From Zygnema cylindricum (Eukaryota > Streptophyta > Zygnematophyceae > Zygnematales > Zygnemataceae): a stretch of 42,743 bases of DNA. The stretch lies in NCBI GenBank assembly GCA_037447655.1, contig JBBHKE010000230.1, forward strand, positions 126,001-168,743. The letters are read 5' to 3'. Shown here piece by piece: positions 1 to 10,445 of this stretch (within the stretch, counting starts at the first letter, position 1; the number at the start of each line of letters is the position of its first letter). A model generated the notes under the pieces. The model had not been told where the DNA came from, ran no database searches, and saw nothing but the letters and a program-made list of their open reading frames with translations. Position numbers and translations under genes: made by a program.

Positions 1-600
1 GTGATGATAAAAAATGAAAAAATTAAAAGAGAAATAAAAAACAAAAACTTGTGGGCTTATATCACTCTCCCATTTTACTGGTCTCCTTGGTCTGAGCCAG
101 TCAATATATGGAAAAAAAAAAAGAGGGGAAAAAAGTTAAAAAAAAAAATTATGTCGAGGTTCGAATGTGGTGGTATTACCGACTTGAAAATCTGCCCAAA
201 AGGAGAAACAACACAAGAGGTTAGAATTTACTCTATGGGCGGGGGAGAAGGAGAGGGAGAGGGGAGAGGGGAGAGGGGAAAGGGAAGAGGGCAGAGGCGA
301 GAAGGGAGAGGGGAGTGGGGACAGGGAAGGGGAGGGGAGAGAGCGAGAGGGAGTGCCAAAGCAGCATTGAGATAATAATGAGTACAGAAAGAAATGGACC
401 CCATTGCATTTTCTTTGTAGCTTTAACCCCTTTGCGCCCATCAAAAAAATATCCACACTAAATAGAGCATAATCGCAAATTTTCTAAAAATTTAAAAGTC
501 CAAAAGTCCGTCCGTACCGAAAAAAAGTTCTCTCGTTTTTCTTGGTCATACAACAAAACTACCGCCACTCACTTTTTCCTCCCCAAAACTTCCATTTCTT
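1..600. repeat. A-rich and purine-rich low-complexity DNA
   Basis: A-rich sequence with a GGGAGA-type purine tract at about 237-352. Long open frames on both strands here are products of the biased composition (Lys/Glu/Arg/Gly on one strand, Pro/Ser/Leu on the other). A GTCGAG...AAATCTGCCC stretch at 153-201 weakly resembles the GACATCTGCCCG motif repeated at 1064 and 1228. No gene is supported. Confidence 0.6.
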
Positions 601-962
601 CTTTATCTTTTTCTCTTCTTCTTGTTCGCTTTCGCTTTTATTTCTCCTTTATTTTACCTTGTTCTTCTTTCTTTTTCCTTTTCCCATTTTTTTTCCGTTT
701 TTTCATCTGGTCTCCAGTCGGCTCTCTCGCTCTCTGCCTCCCCCTCTCTCTCTGTCTCGCTCTCTCACACTCTCTCACTCTATCTCTCTCCCTCTCTCTG
801 TCCCTCTCTCTCCCTCTCCCTCTTCCTCTGTCTCTCTCTCACACTCTCTCACTCTCACTCTCACTCTCTCCCTCCCTCTCTCTCTGTCCCTCTCTAAGTC
901 TCTCTCTCTCACTCTCTCTCTCCCTCTCTGTGTCCCTCTCTCTCACTCTCTCTCCCTCTCGT
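600..962. repeat. Polypyrimidine CTCTCC/CTCTCA microsatellite tract
   Basis: About 360 bp almost entirely C and T on the + strand, built from CTCTCT, CCCTCT and CACTCTCT units. The apparent Ser/Leu/Pro-rich ORFs through it are compositional artefacts. Such mirror-repeat homopyrimidine DNA can form intramolecular triplexes; that is inference. Confidence 0.8.
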
Positions 963-1023
963 TGGTGGGGGAGTGGTCGAAGAATGCGAAGTCGAGGCCC
1001 GGTGTTGGCAGCAGCATGTGGAG

Positions 1024-1350
1024 GCGCGGCCGATATCGCGACACTCTCTTCCTCCGATTGGCCTGACATCTGCCCGAAAACAGAAACAAACAAAAAAAAA
1101 AAACAAACAAACAAACAAACAAACGAATGAATGAATGAATGGATGGATGAAAGAAAGAAAGAACATCATTTGTTGTCGGGTTTAGTTTTTGGGTCGGTAT
1201 CGAGATAATCGCTTCTTGCGATTGGCTCGACATCTGCCCGGAAACGGAAAAAAAGAAGAAACAAACAAATGAACGAATGAATGAATGAAAAACGATAATG
1301 TTGTCGTTTTTTTTTTTTGGTCAATATCGTGACGTGCTTTTGTGATTTTC
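1024..1350. repeat. Diverged tandem block with GATTGGCyyGACATCTGCCCG core
   Basis: Two clear copies and one poor copy of the same cassette. Each starts near a gATATCGnGA stretch (1031, 1198, 1323), continues with a GATTGGC...GACATCTGCCCGnAAAC core (1056-1082, 1220-1246), then an A-rich stretch and GAATGAATG simple repeats. Copies are about 165 bp apart. No coding potential is evident. Confidence 0.55.
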
Positions 1351-1399
1351 CGCTGATAGTTTCTCACATTTAGAAGTCAATAAAAATTACATGTAACCA

Positions 1400-1533
1400 A
1401 TAAAAAAGAAAAAAACACACCAAAACCAAATAAATAAATAAAAAACACGTACGTTTTTTTCTTTTGGCAGAAAAGCTCCATACGGGCTTGAAGAGAGAGA
1501 GAGAAAAAAAAGCGAAAACAAAAAAAAAAAACG

Positions 1534-1586
<53 letters not shown>

Positions 1587-1607
1587 AAAAAAAAACCAAA
1601 AAAAAAC

Positions 1608-1678
<71 letters not shown>

Positions 1679-1815
1679 AAAAAAAAAAAAAAAAAAAAAA
1701 AGATGGTAAAAAAAACCCAAAAAACACCAAAAAACAAAAAAAAAACGGGAAAAAACGAGAAAAACACATACTTTTTTCTTATTTGGCAGAAGCGTTCAAT
1801 ATGGGCTTGGAGAGT
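1400..1815. repeat. Long poly(A) tract flanked by a duplicated motif
   Basis: Roughly 1510-1750 is nearly pure A with rare C or G. On both sides lies a related motif: TTTTGGCAGAAAAGCTCCAT then ACGGGCTTGAAGAG (1462-1495), and TTTGGCAGAAGCGTTCAAT then ATGGGCTTGGAGAG (about 1781-1812). The block therefore looks like a duplicated cassette around an expanded A tract. The Phe-rich and Lys-rich ORFs are not genes. Confidence 0.6.
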
Positions 1816-2475
1816 CGGCTCACACTCGGTCCGAGGCTCCTCCTGAGACCACCAAAAACAAAAACAAAAAGTTGATTCTCCCAAACGAAAAAGGAAATTT
1901 AATCTCCCAAACCAACAAAAGTTGATTTCCCCCAAAAACCCAGAAACAAGTCTACACTATTCTCCCACTTATCTGTACCTTCTCCGTATTCTCGTCCTCA
2001 TCCCAAAAATCTATTCCTCCTAAAACCTTATTATTTTTCCCAAAAAAAAACTTTTTCTCCCCAAAAAAAGCCCTACTCATTCTCAAAACCTTATTTGTTT
2101 TTCCCAAAAAAGTTCCTATTTTTCACCAAAAAAAAGAGCTTATCCCTTCTAAAACCTCGTTTTTCTCTCCCAAAGACTAGCCTTTTCTCCCGGAAAAAAA
2201 AGAGCATATTCCGAAAAAAAAAGTCAAAAGATTTTCCCAAAACCGGAAAAGACCCAAAATTCTCACAAAAAAAAGTTTTCCTTGGCAAAAAAAAAAAAGG
2301 TCGTTCCTTTTTAAAAAAACCTCTTATAAAAAAAAAGTCTTTTCTTTTTTTTTAAATACAGTCTCTCGTTTTCTCCCACTCACTGGTTCCTTTTCCATTT
2401 TGTCATCTTGCGGCTCTGCTGGGATTGGCCGAGGCAGCGCCAGCTGTCCTCCTGACGATCCTAGAATGGACCGAG
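1816..2475. repeat. CCCAAAAAA-rich low-complexity DNA
   Basis: A succession of decayed units of the type TCTCCCAAAA/TTCCCAAAAAAA. No splice-supported or family-recognisable ORF is seen. A short GC-richer island at 2405-2480 contains GGGATTGGCCGAGGCAGCGC, faintly similar to the GATTGGC core near 1056. Confidence 0.45.
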
Positions 2476-2484
2476 CTGTCTGTC

Positions 2485-2850
2485 CAAAAAAAGACAAATT
2501 ACACAAAAGACAAATCACAAATCGGACAGAAAAGACAAAGCAGACCACAGCCGGGGAAAACGACAAATTACACAAATTAACAAAAAAGACAAATCAGACA
2601 ACGGAACGAGTCATCAGTTGGGAAAAAAGACAAATAACACTAATGGGACAAGTAAGACGAAATAGAGGGCACGAGGGAAATTAAACAACCAATTCAAACA
2701 GGAACAGGAAAAATCAGGCAAGTAAGACAAATTGGAGAGTGCAGACAAACCGACCGACACCTCACGGACAAAGGATAAGAGAATCCGAAACCTCAGAGCC
2801 TTTAAAAAGGATAAAAAGGACAAAGAAGGCCAAAAAAGGACAAATAAAAG
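2485..2850. repeat. Decayed AGACAAA minisatellite, copy 1
   Basis: The motif AGACAAAT(T/C)A, often followed by CACAAA, recurs many times (e.g. 2490, 2506, 2533, 2588, 2629). A second, smaller patch with AAGACAAAATACnnA units lies at about 4900-5030. The two patches probably share an ancestor. No gene is seen. Confidence 0.5.
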
Positions 2851-2919
2851 GACATGTCAATAATTTGACTGCTGAACTACAAAAAAGAGAGCTTTCAGTT
2901 GATAACATCAGTTGGTTTT

Positions 2920-3560
2920 ACTGAAAACCAATTGAAATTAAGTCAGATTATAGGTAAACAGAAAAGTTAAAAAACGGTTTTGATTTTTGGTATACTTATA
3001 CAAACATAAAACAAAAGTTGAAGAAAATTCAACCACTTTTTGAATAAATCGAAAACTGAAAACTTCAATCGACTCACATTAACTCGACTCAACTTCGTTT
3101 ATCTGAAATGAACTGAAACTTAAACTGAAATTGAAACTGAAAGAAGCTGCATGGAACTGAAACGGACTGATAACAGAACCAAACTAAAATGAACAAAATG
3201 TTGGAGAACTGTCCACTTTGGACTCCACACGTGTGTATCGCGCTGTAAGCTGGTTCGCCAGTGCGCCGCTAAATCGCCGTATAAATTCGGTATTAGGCGC
3301 TTGCGTACACATCGGCCGGGTAGCTCAGTTGGTAGAGCTAGTGTACGGTTCACACAGGTCCCGGGTTCAAACCCCGGCTTGGCCATTTTCCAAAGTTAAC
3401 ACTTTGGCGCCCTTGCGATTAGTTGAATATCGCCGATTCTAACACAAAAAACTGAAACAAACTGAACGAGAACAGAAAAACAATCCTAAAAGAAAGTCAA
3501 CGGATCTGAAAGGGACAGAACTGAGCTGAAAGGAACTAAACCAACTGTTAAGAAACATAT
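2920..3560. repeat. ACTGAAA-rich degenerate repeat
   Basis: Both edges (2930-3200 and 3445-3550) consist of loosely repeated AACTGAAAC/AACTGAA units. The middle, about 3215-3440, is of different composition and contains the tRNA-like sequence, so it may be an inserted element. No protein-coding gene is supported. Confidence 0.45.
3314..3385 (+). tRNA. tRNA-like sequence, probably pseudo-tRNA or SINE head
   Basis: Length and arms fit a tRNA. The acceptor stem GGCCGGG pairs with CTTGGCC through all seven positions (two G-U). The D arm is GCTC-AGTTGGTA-GAGC. The T arm is CCGGG-TTCAAAC-CCCGG, followed by discriminator A and no CCA. The anticodon arm is abnormal: stem AGTGT/ACACA has one mismatch and the loop ACGGTTC lacks U33. 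An alternative loop TTCACAC would read Val (CAC) but leaves the stem unpaired. Both internal pol III boxes are excellent. It could be a tRNA pseudogene or the head of a tRNA-derived SINE; a working tRNA of known isotype is not supported. Confidence 0.5.
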
Positions 3561-3564
3561 CCGT

Positions 3565-4445
3565 CTCTACATCTCTCCCTCTCCCTCTCCCTCTCCCCCC
3601 CTACCTCGTCCTTCCCTCTAGGCCCATCGTTGTGAAGCCATCTCCGGCAGAGAGAGTACAGAGAGGGAGAGGAGCTGTCGGAGGGAAGGCGGACCTGCCG
3701 CAAGGGGAGGGGAGGAGAAGGAGTTTGAGAGGGAGAGAGGGGGAGGGATAGGGGGAGGGAGGGAGAGAGATGGAGAGGCAAGAGGGAGAGGAGAGAGAGA
3801 GTGAGAGAGAGTCAAAGGGAGATGAGAGAAGGGGAGGGAGAGAGATGGAGGGGAGGGAGAGGAGAGAGACAAAGAGAGAGAACGGGAGACGAGAGAGAGG
3901 GGGAGGGAAAGGGGAGAGGGATAGGAAGGGGAAGAGGGAGAGGGTGAGGGAGAGCGTGAAGAAGAGCGAGAGGGAGGGGGAGGGAAGGACGGGAGGAGAG
4001 AGAGAGAGAGGCGCACTCTTCTGTCATGCAGCAGCAGCACGTGTCCTCCTGACGGTCTGTCACGTCACACCCCGCCAGGGGGCAGGGTTATGCAGGGGCG
4101 TGGCAGGGTGGAAGGGAGAGGGAGGGAGGGAGAGGGGGGGAGGGAAAGAAAGAGGGGGGGAGGGAGGGGGAGAGGTGAGGAGAGCAGGAGAGAATGAGGG
4201 GGAAGAGAGGGAGAGAAAGGGGGGGAGAGAGAGAGGGAGAGAGAGCGAGGGAGACAGAGGAAGAGAGTGCGAGACAGAGAGAGGGAGAGAGAGAAAACGG
4301 GAGGGAAGTAGAGAGGGGGAGAGAAGGGCAGAGAGTGACAAGAGAGAGAGTGTGAGAGCAAAAATGGGAGAGAGAGGAAAAGAGAGAAGGGGAGACAGAG
4401 GGAAGGGAGAGGGAGAGGGAGAGAGATAGGGATAGAGGGGGAGAG
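3565..4445. repeat. Polypurine GGGAGAGAG tract
   Basis: Mainly A and G on the + strand (GAGAGA, GGGAGG units), interrupted at about 4015-4105 by a mixed-sequence island with CACGTGTCCTCCTGACGG and GTCACGTCACACC. ORFs on either strand are compositional. No gene is seen. Confidence 0.75.
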
Positions 4446-4850
4446 ATTTTTGTTTTTTTGTTTATTTTTTTTTTTTTTCAAAGTTTTTTGTTTTTCGTTT
4501 TTTATTTCCAATAGGTTTTTGTATAGAAGTTTTTTTTTTTTTTTTTTTCATTTGGTTGGTTATTTTAAATGAAATGTGGAAAAAAAACAAGGAAATGTTT
4601 TGCAAGAAATACATTTTGCTTCCTTATTTTTCAAGTAGGGGGGGGGAGGGGGAGAGGGATAGAGCGGGAGAGAGAGAATCAAGACAGTAGGAGAGAGGGT
4701 GGGAGAGAGAGAATGAGAGAGAGAGAGAGAGAAAAAAAAAACTAAGAAAATAGGGAGAGGGGGGGAGAGTGAGAGAGAGGGCGGAGGAGAGAGGCATAGA
4801 GAGAGAGAGAGAGAGGGAGAGACAAGAGAGGCCAAGGGGGGGGGTGTCAC
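4446..4850. repeat. T-rich spacer followed by second purine tract
   Basis: 4446-4560 is T-rich, with two long T runs. 4637-4845 returns to GAGAGAG/GGGAGAGG purine sequence. No gene is supported. Confidence 0.65.
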
Positions 4851-4889
4851 TCACCCTCCAGCTGAGCCTGCGCTAGTTTTGGATGGTCT

Positions 4890-5040
4890 CCCCTGCAAAA
4901 AGACAAAATACGAATAAGACAAACAACCGGTGACGTCACCAATCGAACCGTTCCAAAAGAAACGGAAAACAACAAATCTGAGATTCTCAAAGGGACAATG
5001 CAGATAAGACAAAATACAGAACAGACAAAATCGACACAGC
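4890..5040. repeat. Decayed AGACAAA minisatellite, copy 2
   Basis: Units such as AAAGACAAAATACGAATAAG and GATAAGACAAAATACAG resemble the larger patch at 2485-2850. A GTGACGTCAC palindrome sits at about 4931. Confidence 0.4.
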
Positions 5041-5112
5041 CTATCAGCAACCACAACTCCAAAAAAAATATATATATATATATAAAAAAGGAAAAACAAA
5101 AAAAAAATCGGA

Positions 5113-5176
5113 CATCTCCCTCTCCCTCTCCCTCTCCCTCTCCCTCTCCCTCTCCCTCTCCCTCTCCCTCCACCCC
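5113..5176. repeat. (CTCCCT)n hexanucleotide microsatellite
   Basis: About ten near-perfect CTCCCT units on the + strand, immediately followed, after a 35-bp mixed spacer, by purine sequence on the same strand. This is one of several points where purine/pyrimidine strand polarity flips. Confidence 0.9.
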
Positions 5177-5208
5177 CTACCAACCCACCAGCTGCAAAGC
5201 CTCCTTGG

Positions 5209-6445
5209 GGGGGCGGGGAGGGGGAGGGTGAGGGGGAGGGGGGAGAGGAGTGGGAGCGGGAGGGGGTTGGGGGGGTAGGAGGAGAGGGATATGTCGAGCC
5301 TGCCGACCGCGGTTAGGGGGGGGTTTGCGGGGGGGGTCATCAGGGGGGGGAAGGCGAGAGAGACGGGGAGGGGCAGCGGGAGAGGGAGAGAGAGAGAGAG
5401 AGGAATCGGAGGGCGGAGGGGGAGGGGTAGTGGAGGGATGTGAGATAGGTGGAAAGGAGGGAAGGTGGGAGGAGGGGTGGGAGGGAGGGTAAGAGGGAGG
5501 GTGGGAGGGGTGGGAGGGGTGGGAGGGAGGGAGAGAGGAGGGAGAGTGAGATAAGGAGTGGGAAGACGAAGGTCGGGAAGAGGGAGGGTGAGAGGAGTGA
5601 GAGGGAGGGGGGAAGGAGACTGGAAGGTGAGAGGAAGGAGGGAAAGATGGGGGAAGGAAGGAGGGGGAAGAGAAGGAGGAGAGAGGGGGGTGCGAGGAGT
5701 GAGAGGGGTGAGAGGAGTTGGAAGAGAAAGGGGAGTGAGAGGGGTGAGGGTAAGAGGGATGAGAGAGAGAGGAACGAGAGGGGTGTGAGAGAGAAGGGTG
5801 AGGAAGAGAGGAATGAGAGATAGGGAGAGAGTGATGGGGACGAGAGAGGTGAGAGAGAGACTGGTGCGAGTGAGAGGGGTGGGGGTGAGGGAGAGAGGGA
5901 GGAGGGAGTGAGGAATGAGGGAGAGAGGGATGAGGGAGAGAGGGATGAGGGAGAGTAGTGTGTTGGAGAGGGAGAGAGGGGGGGGGGAAGGGTTGGGGGA
6001 GAGCGAGGGCGAGAAGGAGGACGTGAGGGGGGAGAGGAAGGGAGAGAGGAAGAAGAAAAAGAAGGGAGTGAAGGGAGAGAAGAATGTCCGGTGAAAGTTG
6101 TGTGAGGATGAGATGGCGGGGAAGGAAAAGAGGAAGAAGAGAGAGAGGGGGGGAGAGGGAGATGGAGAGGAAGTGATTGGGAAAGATTTCGAGTTGGGGG
6201 AGGAAGAGGAGGAGGAGGAGAGACAAAGAGGGAGGAAGAGATAGCAGAAGGGAGAGAGGTAGAAGGAATAAAATTGGGGGGATGGAGAGGAGGTGGGGAG
6301 AGAGGAGAAGGGGAAGCTCGAGAAGGGGGAGAGGGAGAAGGTTGGGCCCCGGGAGAAGACGGGGGTGGAGGAGCAGGGGGAGAGGATGGCGCCTGGGAAT
6401 CCATGGGGGGGTGTCGAGCGAGAGAGGGGGGGGGGAATGTGAAAA
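5209..6445. repeat. 1.2-kb polypurine GGGAGG/GAGAGG tract
   Basis: Nearly uninterrupted A/G on the + strand. The 473-, 428- and 354-codon Pro/Ser/Leu-rich ORFs on the - strand are the complement of this tract in all three frames, which shows that none is selected as protein. Short mixed islands occur at 5295-5345 and 6090-6120. Confidence 0.85.
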
Positions 6446-6536
6446 TGGCTCCCTTCCCTCCACAATTGTTGGGTCGGTTTGATCTTTGAAGTCTGAATCA
6501 GTGACCGAAAACCCGAGCGTACTTTGCTACGAAAAC

Positions 6537-6739
6537 TACACCTTGAATCGTTATTAGCGTTGATAAATTATTAGTGTAAAGAAAAAAATAGCGTCATTCA
6601 TTCTAATTTAGTGCCAGGAGACGTGGCAGATTATGGTCCACGTTCTTAAATAGTGTAGTTTATTCTATTTAAGGTATTAATGTCAAAATTTTGGGGTGCC
6701 GATATAGAGTTCATAACGCTAATAACGATTCGCGGGGTA
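6537..6739 (+). mobile_element. Short CACC-end MITE, copy 1
   Basis: Starts TA-CACCTTGAATCGTTATTAGCG and ends CGCTAATAACGATTCGCGG-GGTA, giving inverted termini of about 20 bp flanked by TA. The 203-bp body closely matches 9569-9771 and, inverted, 9921-10122, including the internal GAGACGTGGCAGATTATGG segment. No ORF. The TA flanks suggest Tc1/mariner-type insertion, but the CACC terminus is not one I can match to a named family. Confidence 0.85.
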
Positions 6740-6742
6740 CAG

Positions 6743-7241
6743 TACACCGCGAATCGTAATTAGAGTAATGAAAAAATTAGAGTACAAAACTACAAAAATA
6801 TAATTAGAGTAATGAACGCTAATTTATGTGATAGAGCTGATTCAGCTATGAAGTTTACTCTAATTTATTTAAGTACTCTAATTTGGCACGCTAATATCCT
6901 CTACTGTAAATAAGGTACAGAATTTGGCAAAGCGTACAGTTTATCGTCACTGTGACGTTTGCACTACGCTGTTTGTTAAAACGCAGTTACATGATAACGG
7001 CCTGTATTAAATCATTATTCGTACTTTTTTACTTAATAAAGTACAATTTTGCACGGTCGGAGGTCGTCCGTACTCCACACTATTTAAAACGAACCAATAT
7101 TAGAATTAAAAACGCTAAATAAACTTTACCTTAAATATAATAATGAAAAAATTAGAATCATTTACTCTATTTCATGTGATAGAGTCAAAATTTTGAGCGA
7201 CCGAATTAGAGTAATTTACTCTAATTACGATTCGCAGTGTA
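6743..7241 (+). mobile_element. Long CACC-end MITE, copy 1
   Basis: Begins TA-CACCGCGAATCGTAATTAG and ends CTAATTACGATTCGCAGTG-TA, about 24-bp inverted termini. It is separated from the previous MITE by only three bases. Its right half, with GTCGTCCGTACTCCACACTA, is shared with the long elements at 9195 and 21423, so it belongs to the same long subfamily. No transposase ORF; non-autonomous. Confidence 0.8.
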
Positions 7242-8486
7242 CAGTTCTACAAACAATCGTCGTTATTCGTCTAGAAAGTACAATGTGAAATACGATGGAT
7301 ATTTATTGTTTTAGAGAAACAAGTACACTATTGAATACGTTCGTTCGTAGGATCGTTCGATCGTTCTTCGTTTTATTGTTATAGAACGAACAGTTAGAGT
7401 ATTATATACAATCGCTCTTATTGATTTGGAAGTAGAAGTACAAAAATATCCTTGGAGATACTTACATCACAACACCGCCGCAAAACTAAAAGAGCATTAG
7501 CGCATACAATACTACTTCTTGTTTTAGAACCAAAATTATATGTACTAAACAAGTTTGTACATATTGTTTTATAACAAGAGGTGTATTAAATGCAGTATTA
7601 CATGTTATACGAAAAAACATCAAGAACGATATTACTACATTAGTTGTTTGACTTCAAAGAATTCTCAATATTAGTATTCACCCCCCTAAAATAAATACAG
7701 GCCCCTACAAATAAATAAAATAACCATTTGTTTGTGTTCGTGGACACATTTGTTGGATTCATCCCGGCGTCGCTCTAAACATTTTCTCCCACTGCCTACC
7801 TCTGAACTTGAGCTACCCCGTGAGAGAATGAGAAATAGTGGAGTTTGAAGGGGTGAATGGGGCGCAAAAGGAGAGATGTAGTGAGTGTGAGCTGGATTGA
7901 CGCCTTCACATGTTTTTCATCTTTCCTTGAAATGGCATTGAAGCTTTGAGACCCCTGCAACAATAAATTCCGCATAAGATGCAAACGGACAAAAAAAAAA
8001 GCTGAGTTTTTTCTCGTCGTCTGAAAAGGTCGAAAACTTTTGGAAACGTTTGACATGTGCAAATCTCGTTTTTATTTGTGGAGCATTGTTACTTTATTTT
8101 AAAACACGTCTCTTATGTGTTTTAAGATAAAGTTTGACGACGACGTGGTCGTGGGTCAAAAAACATAAGACTACAGCTTATGCTATATTATAAGTTTGAA
8201 GAGGCTCAAATTGTACCTCACATTTTTCATTTTTTTCCTACGGTCGTAACTTTAGAAGTACGACGCAAAATTTTAGAGGAAAACGACAACAGAAAACCCC
8301 TACTTTGGCACATGGGGCCTTACCCTTGATGCTATTGTTTGGTGGTCCTAATGTACGTTCTCACAACAGTAAACGCGTGGGTGTACTAGTAGTACTGTAC
8401 TATAATACGGATAATAGTCAATATTTAACCCAATCAACAATCCCGTAATATCCACACTGCAAACTAATGCACAAAAGACAGTCTAA
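7242..8486. other. Intergenic, no gene recognised
   Basis: AT-rich sequence with scattered GTAC and CGTTCG words (a CGTTCGTTCG-type patch near 7339-7395). One 88-codon ORF on the - strand (7796-8062) shows no recognisable domain and no homology I can name. No RNA gene or clear repeat boundary is seen. Confidence 0.5.
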
Positions 8487-9190
8487 GGGTGAAGTTCCAT
8501 TAGGACATTCTGTAATTATACGGCCAACATTACAGAATGCTACAATTTAAACGAGGTTCCATTTCGCAGTGTCTATAATCCACGTGTTAGCAAAATAGTG
8601 GTGCCACGTAACTATAGATTTGATATTGCAAATCGTCAATAATTTTCACACCGACCAAAAATCTTCATTTGCGTACCATGTACGGGCGTATCAAGTCATC
8701 GTACAGTACAACTTTTGTACTATTTGCAGACGCCAAAGACGCCTTATCAGATAGCACCTCATTTTTGTAGGGTTCCTGTTTTTACGCGTGACGAATGATC
8801 GCTTCCATAAATAGTGTGACGAATGGCGCTTACAAAAATAGTGTGACAAAAGTGCGTTAGGAGATTTCATTTTTATTTTTTGTTGGATTTTTTAATGCGT
8901 ATATCGTGTGCGGAATTTTTTGATTTTCGTTGGTTGAAATCGTGACACGTATGCTCATTATCCATCGTGTTGCGGCTCAATTACATCACCAATTACATAA
9001 ACTTTCGAAGCGAATGCTTCGCGAAAAAGCATCCAAAGACTTTTGTTAACTCCCAAACTTTTGGAGAATGTTGGCAAGATTCTCTGTTATGTTGTTTTCC
9101 GGATAAAAACAAAATTAGAGTTACGTCGTAGTACGGAGAGGTCTGAATTTCTGTAAACAACCTCACTTTTCGTCTATTGGAACTTCACCC
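8487..9190. mobile_element. 704-bp DNA element with GGGTGAAGTTCC ends
   Basis: Starts GGGTGAAGTTCCATTAGG and ends CTATTGGAACTTCACCC, inverted termini of about 17 bp with one mismatch. No coding capacity inside. The right flank is occupied by another MITE, so its target duplication cannot be read with certainty. The superfamily (PIF/Harbinger or hAT) is undecided. Confidence 0.65.
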
Positions 9191-9194
9191 ATAC

Positions 9195-9922
9195 TACACC
9201 GTGAATCGCTATTAGCGTTAATAAATAATTAGTGTAAAAAAACAATTAGTTTGATTAATTATAATTTGGTTTCAAGGCTTTTCCCCGATTTGTTTTTTAC
9301 TCTAATTTACTCATAACTATAGTTTGGGTACATTTTCCCCGTAGTGTAGCCGTCGTAGCCCGTGTTCACATACATAGTCGACATTTGAACATGTGAAAAT
9401 AGGTTCGCTTGATTTTCCGACGTCTTTATCATTGGGAATTAAATTCGAGTGCGCTTTTTTGTGTCGACGCACTCTCTTCTGCATGTTAACGCCTTTACCT
9501 GACACACTTTTTGTACGATTCTATTAAACAAGGAGCAGTTTTTGTACGGACTGACGCATTTCGTACACTACACCTTGAATTGTTATTAGCGTATAGAAAT
9601 TATTAGTATAAAGAAAAAATTAGCGTCATTCATTTTAATTTAGTGCTACGAGACGTGGCAGATTATGGTTCACGTCCTTAAATAGTGTAATTTATTATAT
9701 TTAAGGTATCAATGTCAAAATTTTTGAGTGCTGATATAGCGTACATAAGGCTAATAACGATTCACGGTGTACACTATTTAAATACTGTCCAAGTTAGAGT
9801 TATTAACGCTTGTTCGACAGTACTTATATTAACGTAAAAAAACAATTTAAGTTATTAGTTATATTTTAGGTTTGAGGGTCAAAATTTGGGGGCACTAAAT
9901 TAGCGTTATTATTCAAGGTGTA
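9195..9922 (+). mobile_element. Long CACC-end MITE interrupted by a short one
   Basis: Begins TA-CACCGTGAATCGCTATTAGCG and ends TTAGCGTTATTATTCAAGGTG-TA. Removing the short MITE at 9569-9771 rejoins GTACGGACTGACGC...CACTATTTAAA, matching the equivalent place in the uninterrupted long elements at 6743-7241 and 21423-21986. No transposase ORF. Confidence 0.7.
9569..9771 (+). mobile_element. Short CACC-end MITE, copy 2 (nested)
   Basis: TA-CACCTTGAATTGTTATTAGCG at the left and CTAATAACGATTCACGGTG-TA at the right. The 203-bp body is the same length as copy 1 and strongly similar. It is inserted at a TA inside the long element 9195-9922. Confidence 0.85.
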
Positions 9923-10122
9923 CACCGTGAATCGTTATTAGCCTTATGTACGCTATATCGGCACCCCAAAATGTTGACATTGATACCTAAATATAATTAA
10001 CCACACTATTTAAGGACGTGGACCATAATCTGCCACGTCTCCCGGAACTAAATTAGAATGAATGACGCTAATTTTTTCTTTACACTAATAATTTCTATAT
10101 GCTAATAACGATTCAAGATGTA
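9921..10122 (-). mobile_element. Short CACC-end MITE, copy 3 (inverted)
   Basis: Reverse orientation of the same family: the + strand begins TA-CACCGTGAATCGTTATTAG and ends GCTAATAACGATTCAAGATG-TA. It shares its left TA with the end of the long element. With copy 2 it forms an inverted pair about 150 bp apart. Confidence 0.85.
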
Positions 10123-10131
10123 GTTTCAAAC

Positions 10132-10437
10132 CATAGTTCAAAAGTAGGTGAAAGTAGGCCCATACAATATGCCTGTTGTACGCAAAACATACAATATGAC
10201 CTGAAGACCCATATTGTATTCGGACCTATTCGGACCAATTAAAACATTCGGACCAAAAATTGGACCAATTAAAACATTCGGACCAATAAAATTTATTTGC
10301 ACCGTCAGATTCGGACGATCGGACGGTTGTTGATTAAAGCAGTGATCTAAGAAGATCACATGAAAAGCCCATAACACAACATACGATAAAGGCGCCGACC
10401 AAAGGCCTTCTATAAAAACGCCTACTTTTGAACTATA
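10132..10437 (+). mobile_element. hAT-D non-autonomous element, copy 1
   Basis: Inverted termini CATAGTTCAAAAGTAGG and, at the right, CCTACTTTTGAACTATA. The 8-bp flanks TTTCAAAC (10124-10131 and 10438-10445) are identical, the hallmark of hAT-type integration. The 306-bp body carries paired CGGACCAATTAAAACATT repeats and no ORF. Related copies lie at 20827-21129 and 35171-35630. Confidence 0.85.
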
Positions 10438-10445
10438 TTTCAAAC

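Noticed and set aside
1370-1935. Phe-rich ORFs up to 182 codons
   Set aside because: Read-through of a poly(A) tract; not a membrane protein.
3770-4429. 219-codon Arg/Glu/Gly-rich ORF on the + strand
   Set aside because: Translation of GGGAGA/GAGAGA repeats; the same sequence gives long Ser/Leu/Pro ORFs on the other strand.
5044-6465. 473-codon Pro/Ser/Leu-rich ORF on the - strand, the longest ORF in the window
   Set aside because: It is the complement of a polypurine tract that is open in all three frames at once; no start context, domain or splice support.
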